Below the pieces are notes generated by a model. That model made no database searches and was not told the DNA's origin. It saw only the letters and a program-made list of their open reading frames with translations. From Halocalculus aciditolerans (lineage in GTDB: Archaea; Halobacteriota; Halobacteria; Halobacteriales; Halobacteriaceae): a stretch of 64,000 nt of DNA. Position numbers and translations under genes: made by a program. The stretch lies in contig NZ_BMPG01000002.1 of the NCBI RefSeq assembly GCF_014647475.1, forward strand, positions 248,001 through 312,000. Reading direction: 5' to 3'. Positions 36,306 through 45,492 of this stretch are shown piece by piece (within the stretch, counting starts at the first letter, position 1; each line of letters opens with the position of its first letter).

Positions 36306-37097
36306 ATGAACCGACGTTCGTTCCTCGGCGCGGTGGCTGCGGGCGGGGCCGCGGCCGCCGCGGGGTGTTCGACGTCGAGCGGGCCTGACTCGTCGGGGGC
36401 AGCGTCCGACTATCCGCTGCCGTCGGTGGACGAGAGCGCCGTCGACGGGTGGGCGGCGACGGGGACGCAGTCGTCGACGTTCACGTTTTCGGCGGGCCCA
36501 GTCACAGTCGAGGGGTACGGCCGGACGCGGCTCTACGAGGACGCGGCGCTCCGCGAGACCGTTCGGGCGGAGACGCTCGGGCAGTTCGACCGGCCGCTGG
36601 CGATGTTCTTCGCGACTCGCGTGAGCCTCGAGGGCTACCTGAACGCGGCTATCGAGCCGATGGTGGTCGCGGACCGGGTCGCGCCGCGGATCCGCGCGAA
36701 GTTCGAAGCGCGCGGCATCCGGCGCGTCGAACGCACCGACACTCGGTCGCCGACCCCGGATATCGACGGCGCACAGCACCTCGCCTTCGACGGCGTCTAC
36801 CCGACGCCGACTATCGAGCGCGAGGTCGAGATTCCCGACGTGGGAACGCGAACGCTCGAACTCGCCGGCGGCCTCCTCCCCATCCACGCGTTCACGTCGG
36901 TCTGGAAGCCCGACCGGAACGCGCTCCTGCTCGCCGGCGGCGCGTACCCCGCCGCCGACTACGCGAAACGCGACACCGTCTCCGTCAGCGGGGACGGCGT
37001 CGGCGACGGCGTCGACGTCACCGCCTCCGTCTCCCTCGACCTCGAAACCGAACGCACGCGGACGGAACTCGTCGCGCTCGCCGAAACCGTCTCCTAG
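36306..37097 (+). CDS. Tat-exported lipoprotein, DUF6517-like
   Basis: A 263-residue protein. The twin-arginine signal MNRRSFLGAVAAGG ends in a lipobox AAAGC, so it is exported by Tat and lipid-anchored outside. The mature part (VEGYGRTRLYEDAALRETVR, AMFFATRVSLEGY, LLPIHAFTSVWKPD) matches the haloarchaeal DUF6517 family as I recall. Function unknown. It starts 51 nt after the peroxiredoxin gene on the same strand. Confidence 0.82.
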   Translation: MNRRSFLGAVAAGGAAAAAGCSTSSGPDSSGAASDYPLPSVDESAVDGWAATGTQSSTFTFSAGPVTVEGYGRTRLYEDAALRETVRAETLGQFDRPLAMFFATRVSLEGYLNAAIEPMVVADRVAPRIRAKFEARGIRRVERTDTRSPTPDIDGAQHLAFDGVYPTPTIEREVEIPDVGTRTLELAGGLLPIHAFTSVWKPDRNALLLAGGAYPAADYAKRDTVSVSGDGVGDGVDVTASVSLDLETERTRTELVALAETVS

Positions 37098-37150
37098 CTC
37101 GTCCGTGTGGTCCCAGTGGGTTTTTGCTCGCGCCCCTCGGACGAAACAGC

Positions 37151-37945
37151 ATGAGCGGCACGCACGAGTACGACCCCAGCGAGGCGCACGCCTACCCCGA
37201 CAGCCGCGTGAACGACGTCCTCGACTTCCTCCGCGGCGACGACGAAATCACCACGCTCCTCGAAGCGCAGAACGTCAACCCCGTCGTCCGCAAGGGCTAC
37301 AACGACCACGGCACGAAACACATCGAAATCGTCCGGAACCGCGCCCTCCGACTCTACGACCTCCTCAAGGCCGGCGACGTCGAATTCAACGGCGCGGCCG
37401 ACGAAGGCCTCGACGAAGCCGACGAACCCGTCATCATCGCGCTCGCCGCCACCCTCCACGACATCGGCCACATCGTCCACCGCGACGACCACTCCTACTA
37501 CTCCATCCCCCTCGCCGCCGACCTCCTCGACCGCATCCTCCCCGAGTTCTACGACACCGCCAACGCCGTCCGCGTGAAAGCCGAAGTCCTCCACGCCATC
37601 CTCTGCCACCACACCGAGGAAACCCCGCTCACCACCGAAGCCGGCGTCGTCCGCGTCGCCGACGGCCTCGACATGGAACGCGGCCGCTCTCGCATCCCCT
37701 ACGAACGCGGCGGCCGCGGCATCAACACCCTCTCCAGCCAGGCCATCGAACAAGTCACCCTCCAAGACGGCGACGACACCCCCGTCCTCGTCGAGATCAC
37801 CATGCGGAACGCCGCCGGCGTCTACCAAGTCGACAACCTCCTCAAAGAGAAACTCCACGACTCCCGTCTCGAACGCCACATCAAAATCGTCGCCCTCAAC
37901 ACTAGCGGCGACGAGAACCAACTCGTCGAACGCATCGAGCTCTAA
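37151..37945 (+). CDS. HD-domain phosphohydrolase
   Basis: A 264-residue protein. The HD-type metal site is complete: H53 and H57 in NDHGTKH, the HD pair in TLHDIGH (103-104), a following HRDDH, HAILCHHTEE and a final Asp in VADGLDMERGRS. HD proteins hydrolyse nucleotides or phosphoesters; RNA-binding and (p)ppGpp activities occur in the family but no specific substrate is evident. ATG at 37151. Confidence 0.87.
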   Translation: MSGTHEYDPSEAHAYPDSRVNDVLDFLRGDDEITTLLEAQNVNPVVRKGYNDHGTKHIEIVRNRALRLYDLLKAGDVEFNGAADEGLDEADEPVIIALAATLHDIGHIVHRDDHSYYSIPLAADLLDRILPEFYDTANAVRVKAEVLHAILCHHTEETPLTTEAGVVRVADGLDMERGRSRIPYERGGRGINTLSSQAIEQVTLQDGDDTPVLVEITMRNAAGVYQVDNLLKEKLHDSRLERHIKIVALNTSGDENQLVERIEL

Positions 37946-37953
37946 CAACGCAC

Positions 37954-38101
37954 GTTTTGCGCTGCGCGCGCTCTCCGGGCGCGCTCGGCAAAACCTGCAC
38001 TAAAAGCCCTCCTCCTTCGGTCCTTGCAGTCCCTCAGTCGTCGGCCCGAGCGCTCCTACGGTCGCGCTCGGTGAACCGCTCACTACCGGGTCCTTCGGAC
38101 C
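37954..38101. repeat. Cluster of small intergenic palindromes
   Basis: GTTTTGC (37954-37960) pairs with GCAAAAC (37988-37994) around an inner GCGCGC/GCGCGC stem, directly after the HD gene. GGTCC-TTC-GGACC lies at 38089-38101. No gene is seen in 37946-38220. The first stem may act as a transcription terminator; the triplet-loop hairpin resembles those at 46641-46711. Confidence 0.6.
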
Positions 38102-38220
38102 GCTCGTTCGCGGATGCTCGTCACGTCGTTTGTTTCGCTCGAAACTCGATTTGAAATCGGTGTTAGGTAGGTGTGCTATCTGCCCACTCCTCTCCCAGAG
38201 TTGGTCGTCCCAGCAATGAA

Positions 38221-38628
38221 CTAATCCGTCGTTAGTTGGGCCTCAAAGGTTGACGTGGCGGGTGAGTGAATGATGGTGGCGCATTGGCTTACGAAAGCCG
38301 TCAGTCGTCGTGCCGCTTCCCGGTCGAGCGAGATGATGATTCCTCGCTGGTCTCCTTGCGGGAAGTGGAGGATGACGCCTGACTCGTGGACTTCGGTCGT
38401 CGCGGTTTTCTCCCCAAGCTCCTCGTAATCCTCCTCTCTCACGAGTGCCCGCGCCTCCCGCGTTCGCTCGATTATGTCCGCCACCGTGTCTCGCAGGCGT
38501 TCAGTCGCTACGTCATTCCGGATGTAGAGGGCGCTCCAGTCGTCTTCTTCGTAGGAGAACATCGACCGATACGCGTCGCCCGCGTGCTCCGTGACGAACT
38601 GATGTAACTCCCTATGGGATTCTCTCAC
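38221..38628 (-). CDS. DUF7522-like haloarchaeal protein
   Basis: A 135-residue frame read from GTG at 38628. HRELHQFVTEHAGDAYRSMF, YEEDDWSALYIRNDVATERL and VILHFPQGDQRGIIISLDRE match the general pattern of haloarchaeal DUF7522 proteins (DUF name from memory). Function unknown. There is no ATG start near the conserved beginning; GTG after AATCCTCT is the best candidate. The upstream 38629-38788 stretch carries further frame continuation of uncertain meaning. Confidence 0.6.
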   Translation of the reverse strand: MRESHRELHQFVTEHAGDAYRSMFSYEEDDWSALYIRNDVATERLRDTVADIIERTREARALVREEDYEELGEKTATTEVHESGVILHFPQGDQRGIIISLDREAARRLTAFVSQCATIIHSPATSTFEAQLTTD

Positions 38629-38788
38629 AGAGGATTGTTCACACGACTCACGGTTCAGTGTGGTGGCTACACGAAACGCTATTGAGTACCGGAAATCTGC
38701 GAAGCGGCGTTTGGTTCTACCCACAACGTCGGGTGAGACGGGCGCAGTACAACGCGTGGACCCGAGGTTGGGGTCGCGGCCGACGGCT

Positions 38789-40129
38789 CTACTCGCTGCC
38801 GCCGGGCGTCCAGTCGCCGTCGAAGTCGCGGTGGGTGAAGGGTGTGGCGTCCTCGCCCGAGTAGGTGGCGACGAGGTGGCCGTCGCCCTCGAGGTAGTAT
38901 TTGTAGGTGGTGAGGCCGTCGAGGCCGACGGGGCCGCGGGCGTGAATCTTCCCGGTGCTGATGCCGACTTCCGCGCCGAGGCCGTAGCGGTAGCCGTCGG
39001 CGAAGCGGGTCGACGCGTTGTGGAAGACGCTGGCGGCGTCGATGCCCTGCATGAAGACGGCGGCGTGGTCGTCGTCTTCGGTGAGGATGGATTCGGTGTG
39101 CTTGGAGCCGTGGGTGTTGGCGTGGTCGACGGCGGCGTAGACGTCGTCGACGATTCTGATGCTGAGTTCGAGGTCGCCGTACTCGGTGTCCCAGTCGTCG
39201 TCTCGCACTTCGTCAACGTCGACGATGTCGCGAGTGCGCTCGCAGCCGCGGAGGGTGACGCCGGCGTCCTCGTAGCGCTCGACCATTCCAGGGAGGAAGT
39301 CGTCGGCGACGGCGTCGTGGACGAGGAGGGTTTCGACGGCGTTGCAGACGGCGGGGTACTGGACTTTCGCGTCGAACGCGACGTCTTCGGCCACGTCGAG
39401 GTCGGCGGCGTCGTCGACGAAGACGTGGCAGACGCCCTCGGTGTGGCCGAGCACGGGAATCTGCGTGTTGTCCTGGATGTAGGAGACGAACTCGCTGGAG
39501 CCGCGCGGCATCACGAGGTCGACGGCGTCGTCCATGTCGAGGAGGCGGTCGACGTCCTCGCGCGCCTCGACGAGCTGCGCCCAACCCCCGGGAAGATCGC
39601 TCGTGGCCTCTCGGATGAGGTCGTAGAGGACGCGGTTCGACTCGCTCGCCTCGCTCCCGCCTTTGAGGATGACGGCGTTCCCGGACTTCGCGGCGAGCGC
39701 GGCGATCTGGACGAGCGCGTCCGGCCGCGACTCGAAGACCGTCGCGACGACGCCGATAGGGACGGAGACCTTGTAGAGGTCGAGGCCGTCGTCGAGTTCG
39801 CGGGCGTCGAGCGTGTCCCCGAGCGGGTCGTCCTGCTCGGCGACGGACTCGACCATCTCCGCGATGTCCTCGACCTTCCCCGCGTCGAGGCGGAGGCGGT
39901 CGACGAGCGCCGCGGGGTACTCGCCCTGCTCCAGTCGCTCCTCGGCGGCCGCGACGTCCTCGCGGTTCGCGTCGAGGATTTCGTCCGTGTGTTCGCGGAG
40001 CGCGGCCGCGATGCTCCGGAGCGCGTCGTTCCGCGCGGCCTCGTCGACGTTCGCGAGGTCGAGCGCGGCGCGCGCCGCCGCGTCCACCTGCCGCCGCGTC
40101 TCGCTCTCGCCGTGCTCGCTCTCACGCAT
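38789..40129 (-). CDS. proA: Gamma-glutamyl phosphate reductase
   Basis: A 446-residue aldehyde-dehydrogenase-like enzyme. It reduces gamma-glutamyl phosphate to glutamate semialdehyde in proline synthesis. Typical ProA motifs are [41 protein letters not shown], the catalytic Cys in [14 protein letters not shown] and the C-terminal [20 protein letters not shown]. The ATG at 40129 overlaps the proB stop by 8 nt; one three codons upstream is also possible. Third gene of proC-proB-proA. Confidence 0.95.
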   Translation of the reverse strand: MRESEHGESETRRQVDAAARAALDLANVDEAARNDALRSIAAALREHTDEILDANREDVAAAEERLEQGEYPAALVDRLRLDAGKVEDIAEMVESVAEQDDPLGDTLDARELDDGLDLYKVSVPIGVVATVFESRPDALVQIAALAAKSGNAVILKGGSEASESNRVLYDLIREATSDLPGGWAQLVEAREDVDRLLDMDDAVDLVMPRGSSEFVSYIQDNTQIPVLGHTEGVCHVFVDDAADLDVAEDVAFDAKVQYPAVCNAVETLLVHDAVADDFLPGMVERYEDAGVTLRGCERTRDIVDVDEVRDDDWDTEYGDLELSIRIVDDVYAAVDHANTHGSKHTESILTEDDDHAAVFMQGIDAASVFHNASTRFADGYRYGLGAEVGISTGKIHARGPVGLDGLTTYKYYLEGDGHLVATYSGEDATPFTHRDFDGDWTPGGSE

Positions 40130-40985
40130 CGGAATCACCCGTGGGAACGAAGAGCGTACCCGTAGGTCTACCGGTGGCGACGCGTTCGAGCACGTCCGGC
40201 TCTGCGGACCCGGCGATGACGGCGGGAATGCCGTGCTCGCTCGTCTTCCGCGCGCCCTCGACTTTCGTCTGCACGCCGCCGAACGCCTCGTGCGTGCTCT
40301 CGGCGACGTACCGCTGCACGGCGTCGTAGTTCTCTCGCACCGCTTCGATGCGCTCGACGCCGGGGTCGGCCTTCGGGTTCCCCGTGTAGACGCCGTCGAC
40401 GTCCGTGAGCGTGACGAGGAGGTCGACGTCGACGCCGACCGCGAGCGACGCGGAGAGCATGTCGTTGTCGCCGATGTGGAGTTCTTCCGTGGCGACGGCG
40501 TCGTTCTCGTTCACGACCGGGACGACGCCCCAGTCGAGCAGCGTCTCGACGGTGTTCTGGAGGTTCGTGAACCGCTCGGGGTTCGAGAGGTCGTGGTCGG
40601 TGAGGAGGAGCTGGGCGATTTTCTGGTCGTAGCGCTCGAAGCTCGCCGTGTAGTGACGCATCAGGTGGCTCTGCCCGACGGTCGAGAGCGCCTGTTGCTC
40701 TTCGAGCGTCCGGCCGGCGCGCGTCGTCTCCTCGATGGCCTCGATGCGGCCCATGCCCGCGCCGACCGCCCCTGAGGAGACGAGGAGGACGTCCTTGCCG
40801 CGCTCGCGGAGCGCCATGATGTCGTCGACGAGCTTATCCAGTTTTCCGCGGTCGAGCCGGGATTCGTCGTCTGTGAGGGAGTTCGTCCCGGCCTTGACGA
40901 CGACGCGGTCGGCGTTCGCGGCCTGCTCGCGCGCTCGCTCGACGGCCGCGTCGTCGACGGCGTCCGCCGCGACGCCCTCACTCAT
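40122..40985 (-). CDS. proB: Glutamate 5-kinase (no PUA domain)
   Basis: A 287-residue amino-acid kinase. [12 protein letters not shown] forms the phosphate-binding start; [15 protein letters not shown] and [13 protein letters not shown] and [13 protein letters not shown] are the substrate and nucleotide motifs. It phosphorylates glutamate. The usual bacterial C-terminal PUA domain is absent, as is common in archaeal ProB. It overlaps proC by 8 nt and proA by 8 nt, so the three are translated as a unit. Confidence 0.95.
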   Translation of the reverse strand: MSEGVAADAVDDAAVERAREQAANADRVVVKAGTNSLTDDESRLDRGKLDKLVDDIMALRERGKDVLLVSSGAVGAGMGRIEAIEETTRAGRTLEEQQALSTVGQSHLMRHYTASFERYDQKIAQLLLTDHDLSNPERFTNLQNTVETLLDWGVVPVVNENDAVATEELHIGDNDMLSASLAVGVDVDLLVTLTDVDGVYTGNPKADPGVERIEAVRENYDAVQRYVAESTHEAFGGVQTKVEGARKTSEHGIPAVIAGSAEPDVLERVATGRPTGTLFVPTGDSDA

Positions 40986-41751
40986 CGTAGTCCTCCGCGA
41001 GTTCGCGCGAGCGCTCGGCGGCCGCCGACACGGCGTCTTCGACGGCGTCGTCGGCGTCGCTCTCCCAGAGCACCTCCATCCCCTCGATAGTCGTGCCGTT
41101 CGGCGAGCAGACCGCGTCCACGAGCTCGTCGACGCTCCGGCCGTCTCGCAGCACCGTCTCCGCCGCGCCCTTGAACGTCTGTGCGGCGAGCACTTCCGCC
41201 TGCTCGGGGTCGAGGCCGCCCTCGACGCCCGCCTGCTTCACGGCGTCGATGAGGTGGAAGGCGAACGCCGGGCCGCTCCCGTTCACGGCCGTCGCGACGT
41301 CCATCTCCGACTCTTCGACTTCGACGAACTCGCCGACGGCGTCGAGGAGGTCGCGCACTTCGTCCGTCGACCCCTCTTCGACCGCGGCGGCCGCCATGTT
41401 CCCGTTCGCGGCGGCGAGGTTCGGCATTACGCGAACCACGCGCGCGTCCGTTCGCTCGGCGACGAACGCCCGCGGGACGCCCGCCGCGACCGTGACGAGC
41501 GTCTGGTCGCCCCTGAGGTCGAGGTCGTCGAGCACGGCCGGAACCGCGTCCGGCTTCACCGCGACGACGACGAGCGGCGTCTCCCGCGTCACGCCGATGT
41601 CCGTCGTGGTCTCAGCCGCGAAGTCCGCCACTGATTCGAGAGCGGCGTCGTCGAGGTCGATGGCCGTCACGTCGTACGCGTCGGCCCGGGAGAGCCCCTC
41701 GACGAGCGCACCCCCCATGTTCCCACAGCCGATAACGCTCACGCGTGTCAT
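40978..41751 (-). CDS. proC: Pyrroline-5-carboxylate reductase
   Basis: A 257-residue enzyme. The Rossmann motif [13 protein letters not shown] opens the chain, [10 protein letters not shown] is the nucleotide strand, [14 protein letters not shown] and the C-terminal signature [20 protein letters not shown] are those of ProC. It reduces pyrroline-5-carboxylate to proline with NAD(P)H. First gene of the operon; proline is both a building block and a compatible solute. Confidence 0.95.
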   Translation of the reverse strand: MTRVSVIGCGNMGGALVEGLSRADAYDVTAIDLDDAALESVADFAAETTTDIGVTRETPLVVVAVKPDAVPAVLDDLDLRGDQTLVTVAAGVPRAFVAERTDARVVRVMPNLAAANGNMAAAAVEEGSTDEVRDLLDAVGEFVEVEESEMDVATAVNGSGPAFAFHLIDAVKQAGVEGGLDPEQAEVLAAQTFKGAAETVLRDGRSVDELVDAVCSPNGTTIEGMEVLWESDADDAVEDAVSAAAERSRELAEDYDE

Positions 41752-41835
41752 CTCTACCCCGGTAGAAGACAGGGAGGACTAAACGTACCACGCTTGCCGC
41801 GGTATTTGGGTGGCGTTCACGCAGGACGAGGAGGC

Positions 41836-42237
41836 CTACTCCGTGCCGCGGTCGTAGGCGTCGAAGAGCCGGCGGGCGTACTCGCTCTCCCCGCGCTCGC
41901 GGCGGACGACCTCCGCGTCGTCGACGGCCTCCCAGTCCGCCTCGTCGAGTCCGACTTCGTCCTGCGCCGCCCGCCCGGCCTCGTCGACGAGCGCGTTCGA
42001 CTCGCTCGGCTCCTCGTAGGTCTCGCGGTAGACGACGTCCCAGCCGTCGGCCTCGACGTCGTAGTAGACGCCGAAGACGACGCCGTCGCGCACGGCGACG
42101 AGCGCGGAGACGAGTTCGTCGTCGCTCTCCGCGCGCGTCGACACCGACGCGGGCGTCACCATCCGGAACGCGTCGCTCTGGTGGAGCGCGAACCCCTCGG
42201 CGGTCGTCAGCGGTCGTGACGGCAGTGACTCCAACAT
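41836..42237 (-). CDS. Conserved hypothetical protein, 133 aa
   Basis: A soluble acidic protein (FRMVTPASVSTRAESDDELV, GVVFGVYYDVEADGWDVVY, then NALVDEAGRAAQDEVGLDEA). The N-terminal half looks like a beta-sheet domain and the C-terminal part is helical and charged. It lies downstream of proC on the opposite side of a short gap. I cannot name a family. ATG at 42237 is preferred over longer frames, which are Arg-rich shadows. Confidence 0.65.
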   Translation of the reverse strand: MLESLPSRPLTTAEGFALHQSDAFRMVTPASVSTRAESDDELVSALVAVRDGVVFGVYYDVEADGWDVVYRETYEEPSESNALVDEAGRAAQDEVGLDEADWEAVDDAEVVRRERGESEYARRLFDAYDRGTE

Positions 42238-42429
42238 ACCCGGAGAGAGTCGGCCCACCGGGATGTGCGTAACGGGACGGGCCGAGCGACAGCCGGTGAG
42301 ATATCGGGACGAGCCGACAGCCGAGGGACGTGCTGGCTGAGTGCGTCGGGCGGGTCGTCGCAGTCCGGCGGCCGCGCGCGAAGCCCTGGGCAGTAGATAC
42401 TTACTACGCGGTAAATTACCTGAGGCCAC

Positions 42430-42657
42430 ATGGTTGCCGATGGGGTGTACGTGGCCGTCGTCGACTGCGTCGAGAGCGGGCGGAGCCGACTCTCCGTCGA
42501 GGAGGGGACGGCGGCGACGGACGAACTGGAAGTGCGCTCGGGCGACCTCCCGGCGGAGGCCGGGCCGAACGCCGTCGTCCACGTCCGCGTGGAGGACGGC
42601 GACGTCGTGGACGCGGTCTACGACGAGACAGAGACCGAGGCGCGGCGGAAAGCGTAG
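42430..42657 (+). CDS. DUF3006-like small protein
   Basis: A 75-residue acidic beta-rich protein (DGVYVAVVDCVESGRSRLSV, then VVHVRVEDGDVVDAVYDETE). It resembles the DUF3006 family, small proteins with an OB-like or barrel fold of unknown function. A TACTTA box about 30 nt upstream fits leaderless expression. Confidence 0.7.
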   Translation: MVADGVYVAVVDCVESGRSRLSVEEGTAATDELEVRSGDLPAEAGPNAVVHVRVEDGDVVDAVYDETETEARRKA

Positions 42658-42769
42658 TCGCGCACAGACAGGCGGCTCTTCTCTCTCGACTCGGAGCGCG
42701 GGAGCGACGCGAGTGAGAAACCGGCGTTATTGAGGCTTTCGACGACGCGATCAGCAGCCGTTAGAGCGT

Positions 42770-43528
42770 TCAGACGGCGTCTCTCGCGGCTTCGACGCGA
42801 TCGGCGTAGGCGGCCGTGATTCGGTCGAGGATGGCGTCGCCGGCGTCCCGCGTCGCCTCCCGCGGGTCGCCGAGCACGCCCGACTCCGTGATCGCTTCGA
42901 ACCCCTCGCTCAGGAGGCGGGCCGTCGAAATCTCGCCTTCCACGCCGCGTTCGAGGCGGTCGCGGTCGACGAGGCCGTCGTCGATAGCGAGGAGCATCGC
43001 GGTCTCGATCGCGCCGGCGTGCACGACGGGTTCTCCGTAGTCGACGTCCGCGTCCGCGAGCCCCTCGTTCTGGAGGTCCATGTACTCGTGGAGGTCGGCG
43101 AGAGCGACGACGTTCGCGTCGACGTCGCGTGCGATTTCGGGCGCGACGGTGTTCACCGGCGCGAAGTTCCCGCCGTGCGTCGGCACGAGGACGACGTGCG
43201 CGAACCCGTGGTCGTCGAGCGAGCGGCAGTACGCCCGTATGAGGTCCATGAGCGTCTCCGCCGGAACCGTAATCGTCCCGGGGAACTCCATGTGGTGGCC
43301 GGAGCAGCCGGGGCGAATCGTCGGCGCGGCGAACGCGTCGCCCAACTCCTCGGCGAGCCGCTCGGCGAGCGCGTCCCCGATGGTCGCGTCGACGGAGAGC
43401 GGGAGGTGCGGCCCGTGTTGTTCGATTGCGCCGACCGCGACGACGACCGTGTCCACGCCGTCTTCGAGCGCCGATTCGACGTCCGTCCAGGAACACGCCG
43501 CTAAGCGCGTGGGATACTGAGAAACCAT
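42770..43528 (-). CDS. Creatininase-family metal amidohydrolase
   Basis: A 252-residue enzyme of the creatininase fold. Metal ligands are recognisable in VGAIEQHGPHLPLSVDATIG (Glu, His, Asp), CSGHHMEFPGTITV and LVPTHGGNFAPVN, and the second metal site in VVHAGAIETAMLL. Members include creatinine amidohydrolase and the mycofactocin MftE-type peptidase; the substrate here is not evident. An ATG six codons upstream is possible. Divergent from the trpS leader. Confidence 0.87.
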   Translation of the reverse strand: MVSQYPTRLAACSWTDVESALEDGVDTVVVAVGAIEQHGPHLPLSVDATIGDALAERLAEELGDAFAAPTIRPGCSGHHMEFPGTITVPAETLMDLIRAYCRSLDDHGFAHVVLVPTHGGNFAPVNTVAPEIARDVDANVVALADLHEYMDLQNEGLADADVDYGEPVVHAGAIETAMLLAIDDGLVDRDRLERGVEGEISTARLLSEGFEAITESGVLGDPREATRDAGDAILDRITAAYADRVEAARDAV

Positions 43529-43597
43529 CCGCGACCGAACCGTCACCCAGACGGCTGATAAACCTTCGCACGGCTCGGCGTGCTCGTCGAGAGTAAC

Positions 43598-43823
43598 ACC
43601 TAACTAGGCGTCCCCCCACAGGAGCGAGTATGGAGTCCACTCTCCGCGAATCCCGCTCGTCGCGTCGGGATTCGGCCGTCGCGGGCTGGCGCTGGCAGCG
43701 TCCGGGAGTGGACAGTGCTGCGGCGTCGACGCGGCGGGCGTAACTCGCTCGGGTCGGGGCGCGGCGCTCCCTCGCTTCTCTCGCACGCCTCGCCCCCAGA
43801 CCACCAGCGACACCCGATCACCG
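43598..43823 (+). promoter_or_regulatory. Structured 5' leader of trpS (possible attenuator)
   Basis: A TAACTA box (43601-43606) lies about 27 nt before the ATG of the Trp-containing short frame at 43630. The RNA from there can form an 8-bp outer helix GTCCACTC (43635-43642) with GAGTGGAC (43706-43713). Inside it are hairpin GAATCCCG (43648-43655)/CGGGATTC (43666-43673) and a CGCT-GGC-AGCG hairpin (43690-43700) whose loop overlaps the second TGG codon. Both Trp codons are within the outer helix. An attenuation role is inferred. Confidence 0.45.
43630..43743 (+). CDS. Short leader peptide with two near-adjacent Trp codons (37 aa)
   Basis: The frame ATG 43630 to TAA 43741 reads MESTLRESRSSRRDSAVAGW, then RWQRPGVDSAAASTRRA. 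Tryptophans at residues 20 and 22 (codons 43687-43689 and 43693-43695) are the only unusual residues. Its Arg-rich composition is atypical for a haloarchaeal protein, as expected for a peptide whose translation, not product, matters. It ends 80 nt before trpS. The chance of two Trp codons arising in such a G+C-rich frame by accident is not negligible. Confidence 0.4.
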   Translation: MESTLRESRSSRRDSAVAGWRWQRPGVDSAAASTRRA

Positions 43824-45038
43824 ATGCCAACACCCACCGACACCGACAGCACCGATAGCGATAGTCCCGACGCCGACTACACCGTGACGCCGTACGACGT
43901 CGAGGGAGACATCGACTACGCGCACCTCGTGGAGTCGTTCGGCGCGGACGCGCTGACCGACGCGCAGGTTCGTGCGTTCCCGGTCGACCACCCGCTCGTG
44001 CGGCGACGAATCTTCTACGCCGGTCGGGACATCGACGCCTTCACCGCGGCGGCGAGAGCAGACGAAACCCACTCCCTCGTCACGGGGCGCGGCCCGTCCG
44101 GGCCGATGCATCTCGGGAACGTCCTCCCGTTCTACTTCGCGAAAGCCGTCCAGGACGCGACCGGCGCGCACGTCTACATCCCGTTCTCCGACGACGAGAA
44201 GCACCTCCTCAAAGACCAGTCGCTCGAGAGCATCGCCGGCCACACGCGGGAGAACCTCCGGGACGTCCTCGCGGTCGGCTTCGACCCCGCGAAGACGAAG
44301 GTCGTGGTCGACACCGCCGACGCCGACGTCGTCTACCCGCTCGCCGCCGCGTTCTCGAAGGCCATCACGCAGTCCACGGTCGACGCGACCTACGGCGACC
44401 CCGAAACAGTCGGGCTCTCCTTCTACCCCGCCGTCCAGACCGCCCACCTCCTCCTCCCCCAGCTCGTCCACGGCCGCCACGCGACGCTCGTCCCCATCGC
44501 CGTCGACCAAGACCCACACGTCCGCGTCTCCAGGGACGTCGCCGCGAAAGCACGCTACGAGGTGAACAAGCCCGGCGCATTGCTCTCGGAGTTCCTCTCG
44601 AGCCTCGACGGCCCCGGAAAGATGTCCTCGTCCAGTGACGCGCCGAGCATCGGACTCTCCGACGACCCCGACACGGTTCGCGAGAAACTCCACCAGCACG
44701 CGTACTCGGGCGGCCGGTCGAGCCTCGAAGAACACCGCGAGCACGGCGGCGACCCGAGCGTCGACGTCGCCTTCCAGTACCTCCGGTTCTTCTTCGAACC
44801 CGACGACGACCGCCTCCGCGACCTCGCCGCGGGCTACGAGGCCGGCGACCTGCTCAGCGGCGAGCTGAAGGACGCCGCCGCCGACCGAATCAGCGACTTC
44901 CTCGAACGCCACCAGGAACGACGAGCCGCGCTCGGCGACCTCGGCGACGAACTCGACGCCTACCGACTCACGGACGGAGAACGAGACGCCGCGCTCTCAC
45001 GGGCCGGCTACCCGATGGACGCGGTAGTGAGAGGGTAA
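43824..45038 (+). CDS. trpS: Tryptophanyl-tRNA synthetase
   Basis: A 404-residue class I synthetase. The HIGH-equivalent is GPSGPMHLGN (about 90-99) and the KMSKS-equivalent GKMSSSS lies near residue 267; VPIAVDQDPHVRVSRDVA and YPAVQTAHLL are tryptophanyl-specific neighbours of the archaeal/eukaryal type. It charges tRNA-Trp. An acidic Asp/Ser-rich N-terminal extension is present. The length is shorter than some haloarchaeal TrpRS, so a second, longer copy elsewhere is possible. Confidence 0.92.
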   Translation: MPTPTDTDSTDSDSPDADYTVTPYDVEGDIDYAHLVESFGADALTDAQVRAFPVDHPLVRRRIFYAGRDIDAFTAAARADETHSLVTGRGPSGPMHLGNVLPFYFAKAVQDATGAHVYIPFSDDEKHLLKDQSLESIAGHTRENLRDVLAVGFDPAKTKVVVDTADADVVYPLAAAFSKAITQSTVDATYGDPETVGLSFYPAVQTAHLLLPQLVHGRHATLVPIAVDQDPHVRVSRDVAAKARYEVNKPGALLSEFLSSLDGPGKMSSSSDAPSIGLSDDPDTVREKLHQHAYSGGRSSLEEHREHGGDPSVDVAFQYLRFFFEPDDDRLRDLAAGYEAGDLLSGELKDAAADRISDFLERHQERRAALGDLGDELDAYRLTDGERDAALSRAGYPMDAVVRG

Positions 45039-45055
45039 CGAGACGGGGTGCGACG

Positions 45056-45063
45056 AAAAAGGA
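45056..45063 (-). terminator. T-rich terminator after the GIY-YIG gene
   Basis: On the minus strand TTTTTCGTCG begins 3 nt after the stop codon. On the plus strand it also lies just after trpS, so it falls between two convergent genes. Confidence 0.4.
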
Positions 45064-45435
45064 TTATCGCGTGTTGTATCGTGGGTTAAGTTCGTCGATG
45101 AGCGCGGATTCGACGCGCATCCGGCCGGCTTTCCCGTCCTCGATACCGTCGACGTACTTCACGGCGGTTCGCTCCCAGACGTCGGTGGCGTCGATGTCGA
45201 TGCTGTCGTCGTTTTCGACGAACGCCTTAATTTGGCTCCCCGTCCGCGTGTTGTAGTGGTCGTTGAGGCGGCTGACCAGCCACTTCGCCTCGCCGACGTA
45301 GAGACACTCACCGGATTCCGTGTCGTAGATTCCGTAGACGACGCTTCGGGCGTGCTCCTGTGGGTCTTTCTCGATGAATTCGTCGACGGCATCTCGGAGG
45401 TCCGTGCTCGACCCGCCGAAGTCGTCCAACGTCAT
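45064..45435 (-). CDS. GIY-YIG nuclease-domain protein
   Basis: A 123-residue protein with YGIYDTESGECLYVGEAKWL (GIY and YVG strands), Arg in VSRLNDHYN and Glu in RVESALIDELNPRYN. These are the GIY-YIG catalytic Tyr, Arg and Glu positions. The domain stands alone, with about 35 residues in front. It may be a small nuclease or DNA-repair protein; no partner gene is near. It converges with trpS. Confidence 0.85.
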   Translation of the reverse strand: MTLDDFGGSSTDLRDAVDEFIEKDPQEHARSVVYGIYDTESGECLYVGEAKWLVSRLNDHYNTRTGSQIKAFVENDDSIDIDATDVWERTAVKYVDGIEDGKAGRMRVESALIDELNPRYNTR

Positions 45436-45492
45436 TGGTGAACGCCACGACCGGTGGTGACTACAACGTTCCGGGGACGAGTCGCTTCCCAG

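Noticed and set aside
42239-42716. Arg-rich frames around the DUF3006-like gene
   Set aside because: Off-frame readings of high-G+C DNA with no acidic bias.
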